Assembly (NCBI GenBank): GCA_008000375.1
Contig: SMOI01000021.1
Coordinates: 1 to 64,000, forward strand
From: Poteriospumella lacustris
Taxonomy: Eukaryota; Sar; Chrysophyceae; Chromulinales; Dinobryaceae
Direction of reading: 5' to 3'
DNA: 64,000 nucleotides
The notes under the pieces are model-generated. The model had not been told where the DNA came from. It made no database searches and was given only the letters and a program-made list of their open reading frames with translations. Positions within the stretch are counted from its first letter, which is position 1. Every line of letters begins with the position of its first letter. This document shows, in pieces, positions 41,480 to 52,700 of the stretch. A program made the position numbers and the translations under genes.

Positions 41480-43969
41480 TCAATCGTCGTCGACGTCATC
41501 GACCGCGAGCGCGGCGTCCAGCGCGGCGGGGTCGAGTGACAACGGCGCAACCGGCAGCACGTCGAACGGGTAGAAGAGGAGGCTCTGTGCGAGGCACTTC
41601 AGCTGCCCGCTGGCGCAGCTGGGCGCGTCGCCGCGGAGGTCGTCGAACTGCTCAGTGCGGCGCAGGCCGTCGGCTGCCACGCGCTCGCGGGACTCGTCGA
41701 AGTTGCGCGCGCGGTTGATCGCCGCCAGCTCGGCGCAGAACAAATCGACGCGGTCGGCGACCGAGACGCGGTCGTCGGTGGGCGGCATCGTCACGTCTCC
41801 CGCGGCGAGGAACAACGCGGCAATCTCGCGCGAGTAGCGCTCGCAGTTGGCGCTGCCCTCGCCGCGCCGCATCGCGTCGACACGCGCCGACCACGCGTTG
41901 GGACGCAGCAGGTAGCGCCACGCCGTGTGCAGGCCGTGCTGGTAGTAGCAGTGCATCGCGCGGTCGTTGAGCGCCCGCTGCACCGTGTACGTCTCGACGC
42001 TGGCGCCGCGGCCCGCGAGGCGCAGCTGCTCCTCGACGGCGGGCGCGACGACGCCGAAGAGGGTCTCGAGGTACGCGTCCCACGTCAGCGGCAGCTCGTA
42101 GCTGCGCCCGGTCTCCTCGACGAACAGCCGCGCGGGCGCCCGCACGTAGCGCTCGGCGATGCGGCAGCGCAGCTCGTCGAGGGCGGCCGCGACGGTGTCC
42201 GTCGGCGTATCCGTCGGAGCGTAGCGCTCGGTCAGCGCGCGCAGCCGGCTCCGCTCGACCTGCGTCAGCGCGCGCATCGCCGAGTCCTCGACGGAGGCGA
42301 TGTACCGCAGGTCTGCGTCCTCAGCGCGCGCCTGCCACAGCGCGTCGCGGGCGGCGGCGGCGGGTGACCCGGGCGACTCGTCGGGGAACAGCAGCCGCCG
42401 CACGAAGACGCGCAGGGCCGGCACACGCGCCACCTCTTCGAAGACGTCCGCCTGGCGCCGCATGTCGTGCGCGATGGCCTCCCGCTCCGACGGCGAGAAG
42501 TGGTCGAGGACGCGGCGAATGGCGTCGATCTGTCGCTCGGCGCTGGCGACCGTCGCGTGGCGCACGTGGTGGCGCACGACGACGCAGGCGAAGGCGCGGC
42601 GCAGCTCCGGCGGCCGTGGCGCCGCCAGGACGACCGGCCAGGCGATGCGCAGCCACCACGTGAGGGCCGGCAGGCAGCGGTCGGGGTCGCGCTCGGCCCG
42701 GTCGAGCAGCGCCGGCGACCAGGACAGCAGGTGCTGCTGGCAGTCGGCCGGCAGGCGCAGCACGTCGCTCAGGTCGGCAAACGTCGCACGCCACTGTCCC
42801 AGCGTCTCTGGCAGCAGCGCGCGCACGAACAGCCGCGAGAAGTACTCGACATGGTAACTGCAGTGGTCGCGCCAGTAGGCGGCGAGGAGGCCGACGATGG
42901 GCACCGACGGTGAGGCCGCCGGGTCGCCGCGGAGGCACTGTGCAGCGAACTCCGTCCACGGCACCGACGCGACCGCGCGGAGGACGTTCTCGAGGCTACC
43001 GCTTGATATGGCGCGCCTCAAGTGTGCCCACAGGGACTGCGCGGCGCCTCGCGGACACTTCCACGTCGGAGCCTGGGACGCGGGCGGAGCGAAACGCTGA
43101 CTGAGGCGCAGCAGCGCGACGACGGTGCCCGCCTTCGCCTCGTCCGATGCGCCGCGACCGCCGACGCACTTCAAGAGCTCGGGGTGCACGCGGGCGTGGT
43201 GCACGAAGTAGGTCATCGCGGTGGGAGTCTGGGTCGCAGCGAAGGTGGCGATGCCGCGACGGTCGGCGGCGGCGACGAGTCGAAGGAACTCGCGCAGCCC
43301 CTCCGTGCGACAGCTGTTTTCCGACGGCATGTGGCTCACTGTAGTCGGAGGCGATGTGGATGGCGTCGAGGTGGTGCCGATGGGACGGCCTCTGCACTGG
43401 GCGCGGACGACGGGCAGCGCACCGCGCGGCTTCCGATTGAAGACGCTCTCGAAGACGACGCGCACCTCGCGGAGCTTCGCCCAGTCGCGCTCGATCTCCG
43501 CCACCGCTTCGGAAAACACGTTTGTGCAACTCTTAGCCTTCTCCTGGTCATGCAGGAGCTCGAAGAGCTCTCTGAGAGTTGCCCGTTTCGTCGCGTCCTG
43601 CAGGCACTTGGCGCCTCTCTGCGCCAGCGGCCGACCGAACTGCCGCAGCTTCGCGGCGACCCAAGCCGCCAGGAACTGCGTCATCCGAGCCTCGGTGTTT
43701 TGTGAATCTTTCTCTTGCAGCGTTAGCAGCAGGTACGGTTCGAGCGCCCGGTAGCTGTTCATCTGCTGCAGCTGATCGACGCCATTTGGTTGCTCTACAA
43801 CCCTTTTGGCCGAATCAAGCAACGTGTCATCTCTGACGGGCACTTCTCTGGTCGAATCAGTTTGTCTACTATCATCGTCAAGGGGTCTATGAGTTTGGTG
43901 CTTGCCTTCTCCAACCGTGGCGCAATCGACCACTTCCCAATCGTCCATCGAGCTACTGGTATCGGACAT
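41480..43969 (-). CDS. 829-residue protein of unknown function
   Basis: Single open frame from the ATG at 43969 with no breaks. The N-terminus MSDTSSSMDDWEVVD is acidic and disordered. From about residue 70 the protein is mostly alpha-helical, with blocks such as LAAWVAAKLRQFGRPLAQ, FVHHARVHPELLKCVGG and QWRATFADLSDVLRLPA. The C-terminus is acidic (AVDDVDDD). Many Arg-Ala-rich helices suggest a HEAT- or TPR-like scaffold, but no repeat period is clear and no catalytic motif was found. It is divergently arranged with the SDR gene. I do not recognise the family. Confidence 0.7.
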   Translation of the reverse strand: MSDTSSSMDDWEVVDCATVGEGKHQTHRPLDDDSRQTDSTREVPVRDDTLLDSAKRVVEQPNGVDQLQQMNSYRALEPYLLLTLQEKDSQNTEARMTQFLAAWVAAKLRQFGRPLAQRGAKCLQDATKRATLRELFELLHDQEKAKSCTNVFSEAVAEIERDWAKLREVRVVFESVFNRKPRGALPVVRAQCRGRPIGTTSTPSTSPPTTVSHMPSENSCRTEGLREFLRLVAAADRRGIATFAATQTPTAMTYFVHHARVHPELLKCVGGRGASDEAKAGTVVALLRLSQRFAPPASQAPTWKCPRGAAQSLWAHLRRAISSGSLENVLRAVASVPWTEFAAQCLRGDPAASPSVPIVGLLAAYWRDHCSYHVEYFSRLFVRALLPETLGQWRATFADLSDVLRLPADCQQHLLSWSPALLDRAERDPDRCLPALTWWLRIAWPVVLAAPRPPELRRAFACVVVRHHVRHATVASAERQIDAIRRVLDHFSPSEREAIAHDMRRQADVFEEVARVPALRVFVRRLLFPDESPGSPAAAARDALWQARAEDADLRYIASVEDSAMRALTQVERSRLRALTERYAPTDTPTDTVAAALDELRCRIAERYVRAPARLFVEETGRSYELPLTWDAYLETLFGVVAPAVEEQLRLAGRGASVETYTVQRALNDRAMHCYYQHGLHTAWRYLLRPNAWSARVDAMRRGEGSANCERYSREIAALFLAAGDVTMPPTDDRVSVADRVDLFCAELAAINRARNFDESRERVAADGLRRTEQFDDLRGDAPSCASGQLKCLAQSLLFYPFDVLPVAPLSLDPAALDAALAVDDVDDD

Positions 43970-44383
43970 GAGTGGGCGTCTTCTCTCTCAGACAAGATTT
44001 TTGAGACAAGTGAAGAGGAGTGCATCCAACAGCTCCGTCGATAGATTGACGATAGAAGCTCAAGAAACCTCCCATGCTCCATGGTCCATGGTCCATGCTT
44101 GCTGCTGGGAGAGCGACTGTGCATCATCGTCGCCATCATGATGCGACAAAACGCTGCCTGCTGCCTGTCATCTGTCGTCTGTCGTGTCGTCTGTCGTCTG
44201 TCGTCTGTCGTCTGTCGTCTGTCGTCTGTCGTCTGTCAGTTGTTTTTGTCGTTGTCTGGAGACAACTGCGGCAGTGGTCCGGCATGTGCTCTGCTGGGGA
44301 GACATGCCGACCAAATCCACCGCCAAGTTCACAATTCAATGTCGAACTGTCTCCACCCTGAACGCTAACAGAGGTCTGGTCCA
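43970..44383. promoter_or_regulatory. divergent promoter region containing a CTGTCGT array
   Basis: 414 bases between the starts of the 829-residue gene and the SDR gene. A perfect-looking heptanucleotide array lies in the middle and is listed separately. A CATGGTCCATGGTCCATG triplication is at 44082-44099. Confidence 0.5.
44166..44240. repeat. CTGTCGT heptanucleotide tandem array
   Basis: About ten copies of CTGTCGT, with one CTGTCAT unit at the start and a GTGTCGT variant, between two divergent genes. Confidence 0.9.
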
Positions 44384-45397
44384 ATGATTCGACCGACAAG
44401 AGTTCTCGGAGGCGCGGTGCTGGCTGGTTTGGCGGCGCCAAGCCGGGCACAATGCTTGCACACAGAAACCAAGAAATCTTTGGATTCTATAAAGAAGGCA
44501 AATGCAAATATAAGCTTGACCGGCAAAAATTCGCTTGTTGTGGGTGGTACATCAGGGATCGGAGAGGGTATCGCCAAACGATTGGCGAAGGCCAAAGTGT
44601 CCGTCACCATCGCCGGCCGTAACGAAACGCGAGGCCGCGAAATCGTCACCGAGCTGTATCAGCTATCGGGCGAGGAAGACGGAAAGATCCAGCACCGCTT
44701 TATTGCGTGCGATACGTCAACGATGAAAAACATTGATCGCTTTTGCGCAAGCTTGGAAGATGAACTGAAGACGGAGAACAAGACGCTGGATTTCCTGGTG
44801 CTGACACAGGGTATCGCAACGACGCAAGGACGCACCGAGACCAGCGAAGGAATCGACCAGAAACTACAGCTACATTATTTCGGGCGGATGTATTTCATTG
44901 AGCGACTTCTGCCGCTACTGCGACAGTCGTCCACGGGAGGGAAGGTGCTGACGATACTCAGCGCCGGCGTCCATAAGCCCTATGACAAATTCCGCGAGGA
45001 CTTCGAGGTGAAAACGAATTACAGCCTTAGCAATGCGGCGAACTCCGCGGGTATGTACAATGATTTGTGCTTGGAAGCTTTTGCGAAACAGCCAGAGAAT
45101 CAACGCGTGGCGTTCATTCACGCGGCTCCGGGCACTGTGAGTACGAATTGGGGAAAAGACCTGCCGACTCCATTACCAACTTTGATCAAGATTTTCAAGC
45201 CGTTTCTTCGGACCCTGGATGATTGCGGTGAAGCCATGTCTGATTCTCTCTTGCGAGACATCCCCAGCGGCGTTCATTTCATTGAACAAGATGGCAATCC
45301 CACCAAGAAGATGGCCATGGCAGATTACGAAGAGGCCCAGCAGTTTGTGTGGCAAGAAACCCATAAGTTGTTCAACCAGACTCTGTCCAAGAAATGA
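44384..45397 (+). CDS. short-chain dehydrogenase/reductase with altered active site
   Basis: 337 residues from the ATG at 44384. The Rossmann NAD(P)-binding motif is VVGGTSGIGEGIA (54-60 core), preceded by a 45-residue N-terminal extension whose basic start (MIRPTRVLGGAVLAG) resembles a mitochondrial presequence. Further SDR features are LVLTQGIA in place of the NNAG strand and the catalytic-serine strand LTILSAGVH. The catalytic tyrosine is Tyr225 in SAGMYNDLCLEAFAK, but the usual Lys at +4 is Cys229, so the classical YxxxK is not kept. It could be an atypical or inactive member. Codon use is less GC-rich than in the next gene. The substrate is unknown. Confidence 0.88.
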   Translation: MIRPTRVLGGAVLAGLAAPSRAQCLHTETKKSLDSIKKANANISLTGKNSLVVGGTSGIGEGIAKRLAKAKVSVTIAGRNETRGREIVTELYQLSGEEDGKIQHRFIACDTSTMKNIDRFCASLEDELKTENKTLDFLVLTQGIATTQGRTETSEGIDQKLQLHYFGRMYFIERLLPLLRQSSTGGKVLTILSAGVHKPYDKFREDFEVKTNYSLSNAANSAGMYNDLCLEAFAKQPENQRVAFIHAAPGTVSTNWGKDLPTPLPTLIKIFKPFLRTLDDCGEAMSDSLLRDIPSGVHFIEQDGNPTKKMAMADYEEAQQFVWQETHKLFNQTLSKK

Positions 45398-45964
45398 GCT
45401 TCCGTTAGGCAAGTGTGGATGTGGTCTCTGCAGTTCTGATTAGACTTTGTTTCCATCTCTGGTAACATAAGGAGATATCTCCCACGTAGTGCGACAGTCG
45501 ACAGGCGGTTCATCAAAGCTCTTACAGGCAGAAGTTGACCGGAGTGTAACTAACTACGACTGTAACTCAGGTCGCGCATGGTACAGCACTCGCACTGGTC
45601 ATGTTCCCAGATAATCTGGGCTTGTTCTGCGAGTCTGTGGTCTCCTCTTTGTGGCGACAAACAAACGCGTTTCTGGGGGCAAAGCGCTTTCTTCCACAAT
45701 TCCTCACCGGCTGTCCGGCCTCCTTTCCGCTTGTCCTGTCTCGCGGCTGCGTCGCTTCTCGGCGTCGCTTTGTCGTCGATGCATCGACGGCTTCGCCCAC
45801 AATCACATTTAACTGACAGATACAGTGGACCAATCTGCCTGAGAATCACCTCTTGACCGCATTAGGACTTTCGCTTGAGATTTTGCTGACTTTTTGTGCC
45901 AGTTTGGCCTTGAGAATTCCGGACTGAGCAACAGGGTACTCAGTGCCCGAGAAACGTTCACAAA
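45398..45964. other. intergenic region
   Basis: 3' side of the SDR gene and promoter of the next plus-strand gene. Short frames on both strands have no coding character. No gene seen. Confidence 0.4.
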
Positions 45965-48900
45965 ATGTCCAGCAGCCCAACAACATTGTCCGGGAAAAAG
46001 CGGATTTTCAGCTCAGGCAATTCATCGCTGCTTCAATTGGCGAAGATTATGCAAGACTTTGAGGGGAATGACGACAGTAGTTACGGCCTGCCCGAGAAGA
46101 AGCCACGGCTGATTGCCGCAGGTAGGAACTGGCACCATCCTTTTCCCACAGACCGGTAGGCGTCTTACCAAGCCTTTTACTCTCAATGTACCTACAGCTC
46201 CTCAAGCCCTGGGCGCCGAGAAGCCCACGTCGCAGATGAACAAGAGCATTCGCTCGAAGCATTTCTACCGCCTGCGCGAAGCCTTGATAAACGCGGTCAA
46301 AGCCGAAGACGACAGCAGTCGAGACGCGTTAGAGGTGCCTCTGAAGCCGACGACGTTCTTCGAGAAGGCCATCGAGGTGCAGGGCTTGACGGAGGCCGAG
46401 GCGGCGAAGCTGCGCGACTGGGGCGGCCGCGGCATCGAGTGGTGGGACCCGCGCGACATCCGCCGCAACTACGAGAACTTCTTCGGCAAGGAATACCTCC
46501 AGACGGAGCACCGCGCGGGCCGCGAGATCTGCCTGTACGGCTCCTTCCTGTACACGGTGCTGTGCGCGGCGTACCACGCGCCGAAGTACCAGGCGGAGAA
46601 GCTGTCGAAGGACGACTTCGCGGCCGAGCTCGCGCTGCTGTTTCGCCACGAGCGCCTCTTGGACAACCGCTTCCTCGCGAAGAAGACGAAGATGACGGAG
46701 CTGGACCGGCAGCGCCTGTTCCTGGCCTGGAACATCATGCGCATCATGAGCAAGTTCATCTCCGGCCGCGGCAACGTGGACTACCTCCTCTTCCTCGTGG
46801 CCATCGTCGACCGCTCGGGCAAGTCCTACTCGAAGGGCGCGTGGACGAACATGTCCTTCGAGGCGGCGTGTCGGCGCCTCATCATCGAGAACGAGGGCGC
46901 GTCCTTCCAGCACACGCTAACGGCCGGCGACGCCAACAGCGTCACGCAGTCGCTCGAGGACGACAACGGCGACGACGACACGCACAGCGACGACGCCGTC
47001 GCGCCAGCGTCGCACCTGTCCGAGGCGTCGATGCTGCGCCACGCGCCGATCGGCAGCGCGCGCCACTTGGCGCTGGCCCACGCGGCCCACGTGGCGCACA
47101 GCGCAGCGCCGATGGGCGGCGGCGAGGGCGTGCAGCACCTGCTGCCGCCGCCAGTCGCCAGCAGCGCGGCGATCGGCGGCGCGCTGGCGTCACCGAGCGC
47201 CGCGAAGCGCTACGGCGCTGCCGCCTTCGCTTCGTATGGCGGCCTGGCGCCCGCGCCGCCGATGGGCGCCGCGGTGGCGGCGGCTGCCATGGCGCAGCAG
47301 TCGTCGTCGTCAGCGGCGGCGGCGGCTGCGGCTGCGGCTGCGGCGTCGTGGTCGTCCGCCACGACGCTGAGCCAGCTGGCGCAGCACCGCAACGGCGCCG
47401 TCGCCGCGCCGCCGGCGGCCGTCGGCGTCGCGGGCGGCCACGCGAAGGCGACGGAGCTGAGCTTCCAGACGCTGCAGTCGTACCGCGCCCTGCTGCAGGA
47501 CTTCTGCCGCGACAAGGACAAGAGCCGCGTCGTCGACGAGGTGCTGCCGCTCTTCCTCGACCGCCAGCGCCTGCTGCAGGAGATCGCCGACCTCCACCGC
47601 GCGCTGCTGCAGGCGAACGAGCAGCTGCGCACGCTGCAGACGCTGCAGACGCTGCAGGCGTCGCCGTCGCAGCAGGCGGCGGGCGGCTGTCCGCGCTGCC
47701 AGCCGGACGCCGAGGCGATGAGCGAGTCGCTCGCGGCGACGGTCGCGCCGCCGGCGCCCGACGCGGCGGTCGAGATCTGTCTGCGCGCGTGGGCGACGCC
47801 GGACACGTACCTGCCGGTGGACGTGCCGTGCTCGGCCGCGCCCTTCCTGCGCCTGGCGCAGCGCACGCAGCTGCTGCGCGACAGCGACGTGGAGAAGCTG
47901 CTGGCGCACGACCTGGACGAGTCGTGGGTGGCGGCCTCGATGGACATCCGCCGCCTCTACGAGAGCGTCTTCACGCGCGCGTACATCCTCGAGGAGCACC
48001 GCGCGGGCCGCGAGGTCGCGCTGTTCGCCTGCTTCCTCTACGTGGTGCTCTGCAAGGTCTACCACCACGCCGCCTTCCAGAGCCGCAAGGTCGACTACGC
48101 CGCCTTCGCGCTCGAGCTGCGGCTGCTGCGCCTCGACCGCGCGCTGGCGCAGAACCCGGCGAACCTCCCGGCGCTGTCGACGACGAGTCTCGCGGCGGCG
48201 CTGCGCCTGACGCCGACGCTGCCCATCGCGACGGTGACGCCGCTCGAGGAGACGCGGCTGTTCCAGGCGCTGAACATCGTCCGCGTGCTGCAGCGCTTCC
48301 TCGCCGGCCGGCCCAACGCCGAGTACCTGCTGCTGCTGCTGGCCATCGCCGACCGCTCCGGCCGCGTCTACCGCAAGTTGCCGTTCGCGCGCGCCTCCGT
48401 CGGCGAGACGCTGCGCCGCCTCATCGTCGAGCGCGACGGCGAACTCACCGCGCTGCTGCCGCCCACGACCGCCGCGCCGCCGACCGCCGCGCCGCCGCTG
48501 CCGCCGACGATGCCGACGACGATGCCGACGACGATGCCGACGACGATGCCGCCGACGACGTCGACGACGATCGTCACGCCGCTGCCGCCCGCCGCCTACC
48601 ACGCGACACACCACGCGACACACGCCGCTCACGCGACACACCCCGCGACACACGCCGCTCACGCGACACACGCCGCGATGCTCGCGACACACGCGACACA
48701 CGCGGCGGTCCTCGGCGCCGACGGCGCTGCGCAGCCGCCGCAGCTGCCGCTGGCGCTGCAGGCGAAGGCCGCGCCGGCCGCCTTCTCCGCGGCGCAGATC
48801 GCGGCGCTGAGCCAGCACATCGCCGCGGCGGCGACGGCGCCGAAGCCCATCGGGACCATCTCGGTGCCCGGGCCCTCGCTCATCTACCCCAACGGCCCGC

Positions 48901-49451
48901 CCGCCCACCTCCTGCGCCCCGCCACCGCCGCCGCCCTCGCCGCCGCCGCCACCAACGCCACCGCCACCAACGCGCCGCCCGCCACCGCCGCGGCGACCAG
49001 CGCGGCGACCAGCGCGGCGCAGTTCTCCGCAGCGGCCGCCGTCGCCGCCGCCGCTGCGCAGCGCGGCCCCCCGACGGCCACGACGACGACGACGACGACG
49101 GCGACGGCGAGCGCAGCCGCCGCCGCGTTGCCGCCGACCACCGCGCCGCCCGCCGCCACCGCCGCCGCTCCGACGACGGCTGCGGCTGCGGCGGCGGGCA
49201 GCGCGGCGATGCTGGCGCTGGGCGTCGCCAAACCGCCGCTGCCGCTGCCGACGGCGACCGCCGACGGCCGCGACGAGGCCACCGCCACAACCCGCCGCCG
49301 CCGTCGACGCAGCGACGACGACGGCAGCGCCGGCGCAGCGCCGACGGCAGCGCCGACCGCAGCGCCGGGCCGCGCGCTGCCCGAGGAGGCCGACCTGCTC
49401 CTGTCGCTGCACGCGCGCGTCGCGCAGGACGCCGCCCGCCGCCGCCCGTGA
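45965..49451 (+). CDS. large protein with an internally duplicated unrecognised helical domain
   Basis: Two exons (45965-46121 and 46198-49451) joined by a 76-base GTAGGA...CTACAG intron give 1136 residues. An approximately 190-residue domain occurs twice, at about 101-293 and 573-806. Matching landmarks are DIRRNYENFF / DIRRLYESVF, EHRAGREICLYGSFLYTVLC / EHRAGREVALFACFLYVVLC, LFLAWNIMRIMSKFISGRGN / LFQALNIVRVLQRFLAGRPN, and DYLLFLVAIVDRSGKSY / EYLLLLLAIADRSGRVY. The two are linked by an Ala-rich region and a coiled coil near 490-560 (LLQEIADLHRALLQANEQLR). The C-terminal 330 residues are low-complexity Ala/Thr/Pro with His-Ala-Thr repeats. The N-terminus has an EKKPRL basic patch that might be a nuclear signal. 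No known family fits. Confidence 0.82.
48507..48705 (+). repeat. coding micro-repeats: Thr-Met-Pro and His-Ala-Thr units
   Basis: Within the duplicated-domain gene: ACGATGCCG units at about 48507-48550, then ACGCGACAC-type units at 48599-48705 encoding HATH and HAAHAT runs. The GCGACACA words resemble the GACACA repeats in the introns of the next gene. Confidence 0.8.
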
Positions 49452-49772
49452 CGCACCGCCGCCACCGCCGCCTCTGCGACGCGCCTGTGCCGCACCACCG
49501 CGCCACAGCCGCCGCCCGTCGCCGCGACGCACTCGCGACACACTCGCGACACACTGGTAGCCCGCCGCATCAGTCCCCCGCCCTCGACGCCTCTGTAATC
49601 GCGACACGCCGTGTCGCAGCCCAACAGTCCTCCGAGCCACCCGCCGCTGTCGCTGTCGCTGTTACAGGTGAGACACAGTCGGGACACAGTCGAGACACAT
49701 CGCCGTCGTGTACGGCGGACGACCACAGTGCAGGGTACATTACAGCGGCTTTACGACGGTGCCGGTACGGCG
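49452..49772. other. convergent intergenic region
   Basis: 320 bases between the stop codons of the duplicated-domain gene and VPS8. Contains scattered GCGACACA words. No gene seen. Confidence 0.4.
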
Positions 49773-52700
49773 CTATGACACGGAGGTGAGTCCCTCGTAC
49801 GGCGGCCGGAAGCCCGTCGCTGGCTCCATCGCCACGAGCATCTCGCGGGCGCGCGCTTGCTGCACAACGAGACACAGAGACACAGACGGAGACACAGACA
49901 CAGAGACACAGACGGAGACACAGACGGAGACACAGACACAGTGAGACACAGCGAGACACAGGCGGACGGACGGACGGACGCACCATCGAGTGCACGTCGC
50001 GCAGCTCGCGGATCTTCCAGCGCGGCGCGCCGCCGCTGTAGCGCGCCGCCTCGTTCTGGCGGCGGCGCAGCAGCGGCGGCAGCGACTCCGACGACGCGTC
50101 GGCCGCGGCGGGCGCCGGCGCCAGCAGCGTCGCGTGCAGCCGCTGCGCCGCGGGCGACCGCTGCGGCTCCAGCGCCGCCGCCGCCGCGTCCGTCGGCACC
50201 GACGACGACGACGACGACGACGAGGCGACGGTGGCGGCGCTGGCGATGGCCGCGTCCGAGCGACACACTCTCGCGCGCTGCACACACGAGACACAGTGAG
50301 ACACAGCGGGACACGGAGAGAGAGAGACACAGGGGGACGCACCTTGTGCTGGGCCTGGCGGTGGCGCGCGAGCACGTGGACGTCGTGGCGCAGGACGCCG
50401 CAGACGAGGCCGCGCTGCTGCGCGTCGTGCTCCTGGCCGCGCAGCATGGCGAGGACGATGTCGCGGCACTCGGACAGCCGCAGCCCCGCCGCCGACGCGT
50501 GCGACACGACGCGCGTGAGCACCGCGGTGGGCGACACGCGGCCCGACGACAGCAGCCGCGCGAGGAACGACTGCAGCAGCTGCGACAGACACTGCGCCAC
50601 CGCCTCGCTGGCCGACGAGATCGTCCCGCCGCGCAACAGGTCTGCGACACACACGACACACACACGACACACAGAGACAGAGGGGTGAGACACAGGCGGG
50701 ACACAGACGAGACACAGGCGGGACACAGGCGGGCGGGACACGTACGTCGTTCGGCGAGGAGGTGGTCCAGCGCGCGGAACCAAAGCTCCTCGCTGCTGCC
50801 GCCGCTGGGGCCGCTGCCGCTGGCGGCGGCGTCGCGCGGCAGCGACTGCGCGCGCAGCGCGTCGTGCTCCTCGGCGCGCTCGCAGAGCTGCGCGACGTAG
50901 TCGACGAGCGCGCGCAGGCGGCGGCCCACCGCAGCCGCGCCGCCACGTCGCCCGCCGCCGCCGCCGCCGCCGCCGTCGCGGAGGCGGCGGACGCGCGGCG
51001 GGCGGCGGCGCCGGGCAGCGGACTGGGCGCGGCGGCCTGCGCGTCCTGGCGCAGCTGCGTGTCGACGTCGCGCCGCGCCTGGCGCGCGCGCAGCGACACG
51101 TCCTGCAGCAGCACCGTGAGGGCGCCCGACACGTCGCCGGCGCGCTCGAGGAGGAAGGCGACCGCGTCGTAGACGCCGCCGGCGCGCGCGGCCTCGAGAC
51201 ACTCGTCGAGCGGGCAGTGCTCGCGGTAGTCGCGCAGGAAGCCGACGAGGGCGTCGGGCTGGTGCGCGGCCAGCAGCCGCACGACGACGAGCAGGTCGCG
51301 CTCGCGCAGGTGGCCGGCGCTGACGACGTCGGCGCCCGGCGCCGTCGCGGCGAAGTCGCGCAGCACCGCGAGCAGGAACGACAGGCGCAGCGCCTCCGCC
51401 TCCTCGCGCGGCAGGTCGCCAGCCTCGTCGCTGTCGCCGGCCGCGACGATGTCGCCGAGCTGCGGCAGCAGATGCGCCACGACGAGCCGCGCGGTGCGCG
51501 CGACGTCGACGCAGTAGCAGTCGGCGAGGACGCGCCGCACCGCCGCGAGGCTCGCCGCGTAGGCCGCCGCGTAGGCCGCCACCGTCGCGTGCTGCGCCGC
51601 GGCCGCCGCCTGCTGCGCCAGCAGCGTGTCGAGGAAGCGAAACGCCAGCGCGTGGGCCGCGTCGCCGCGCTCGACGAAGGCGCAGACGCGAGGTACTGGC
51701 GCACGGGCGCCACGACGGCCGCCACCGCCGCCGCCTCGCCGCCCGCCGCGACGCTCAGCTGCGGCAGCGCCGCGGCCGCGCGCACGCGCAGCGCGGCGAG
51801 GTGGAAGCCGTTGCGCGCGAGGGCGTCGTGCAGCGCCTGCAGCGCGGCGAGGCGCTCGTCGGCCGCCGCGCTCTGCCGCCGGTAGAAACGCGTCTGCCGC
51901 GTCGCCAGCGCCTCGAAGCGCGTCTCGAAGGCCGCGTGCTCCGCCACGCCGCGGTCGCGCGCGTAGCGCAGCATGCGCGGCAACAGGTCGCCGAGCGGCA
52001 GCGCCGCGGCGCGCAGCGCGCACAGCGTCGCGAGGAAACGGTCGAAGAAGTCGCGTTCGCAGCCGCCGACGGCCTCGTCGCCGTCCGCCGCGCGCCGCGT
52101 CCACCGCCGCGCGTCGCCGTCGCCGTCGCTGTCGCTGTCGTCGTCCGACGCCGGCGACTGCGGCGCGTCGTCATCGTCGTCGTCGTCGACGGCGCCGGCG
52201 GCGGCCGCCGCGTCGCGCGCGCGCTGCTCCGCGTCGAGGGCGCGGCAGAAGCGGAAGACGTGCAGCAGCACGTGCAGCGTCTTCGCGTCGGCCGTGGGCC
52301 GCGCCGCGCCGCCCTCCGCCGCCTCGTCGCCGTCGCTGTCGCTATCGGCGTCGGCGTCGGCGTCGCGGGCAGCGGCGGAGGCGGCGTCGCGTCGGCGGCG
52401 GGCGCCGGCTGCGTCTGCGCGGCGACGGCGGCGACGATGTCGGCGAGGCGCGCGAGCCCCGCGCGCAGGACGAAGAAGACGGCGCCGCGGTCGACGGCCG
52501 CCAGCAGCCGCAGCGTCGGGTAGCTCTGCGTCAGCAGCGGCGGCGTCGGCGGCGGCGCGCGGCCGCTGGCGCCGGGCGGCGGGCCGAACAGCGGCGGCGG
52601 CGCGTCCCACGTCGGCGCGACGAGGGCGGCCAGCAGCGCCCAGACGGCGGCGATGCTGTAGACGGCGTCGGTGCCGCGCGGGAAGACGCGGCCGCGGAAG

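Noticed and set aside
46439-49789. Second long plus-strand frame overlapping the duplicated-domain gene
   Set aside because: Arg/Pro-rich frame +1 shadow; only the annotated frame shows the repeated domain and a valid upstream splice.
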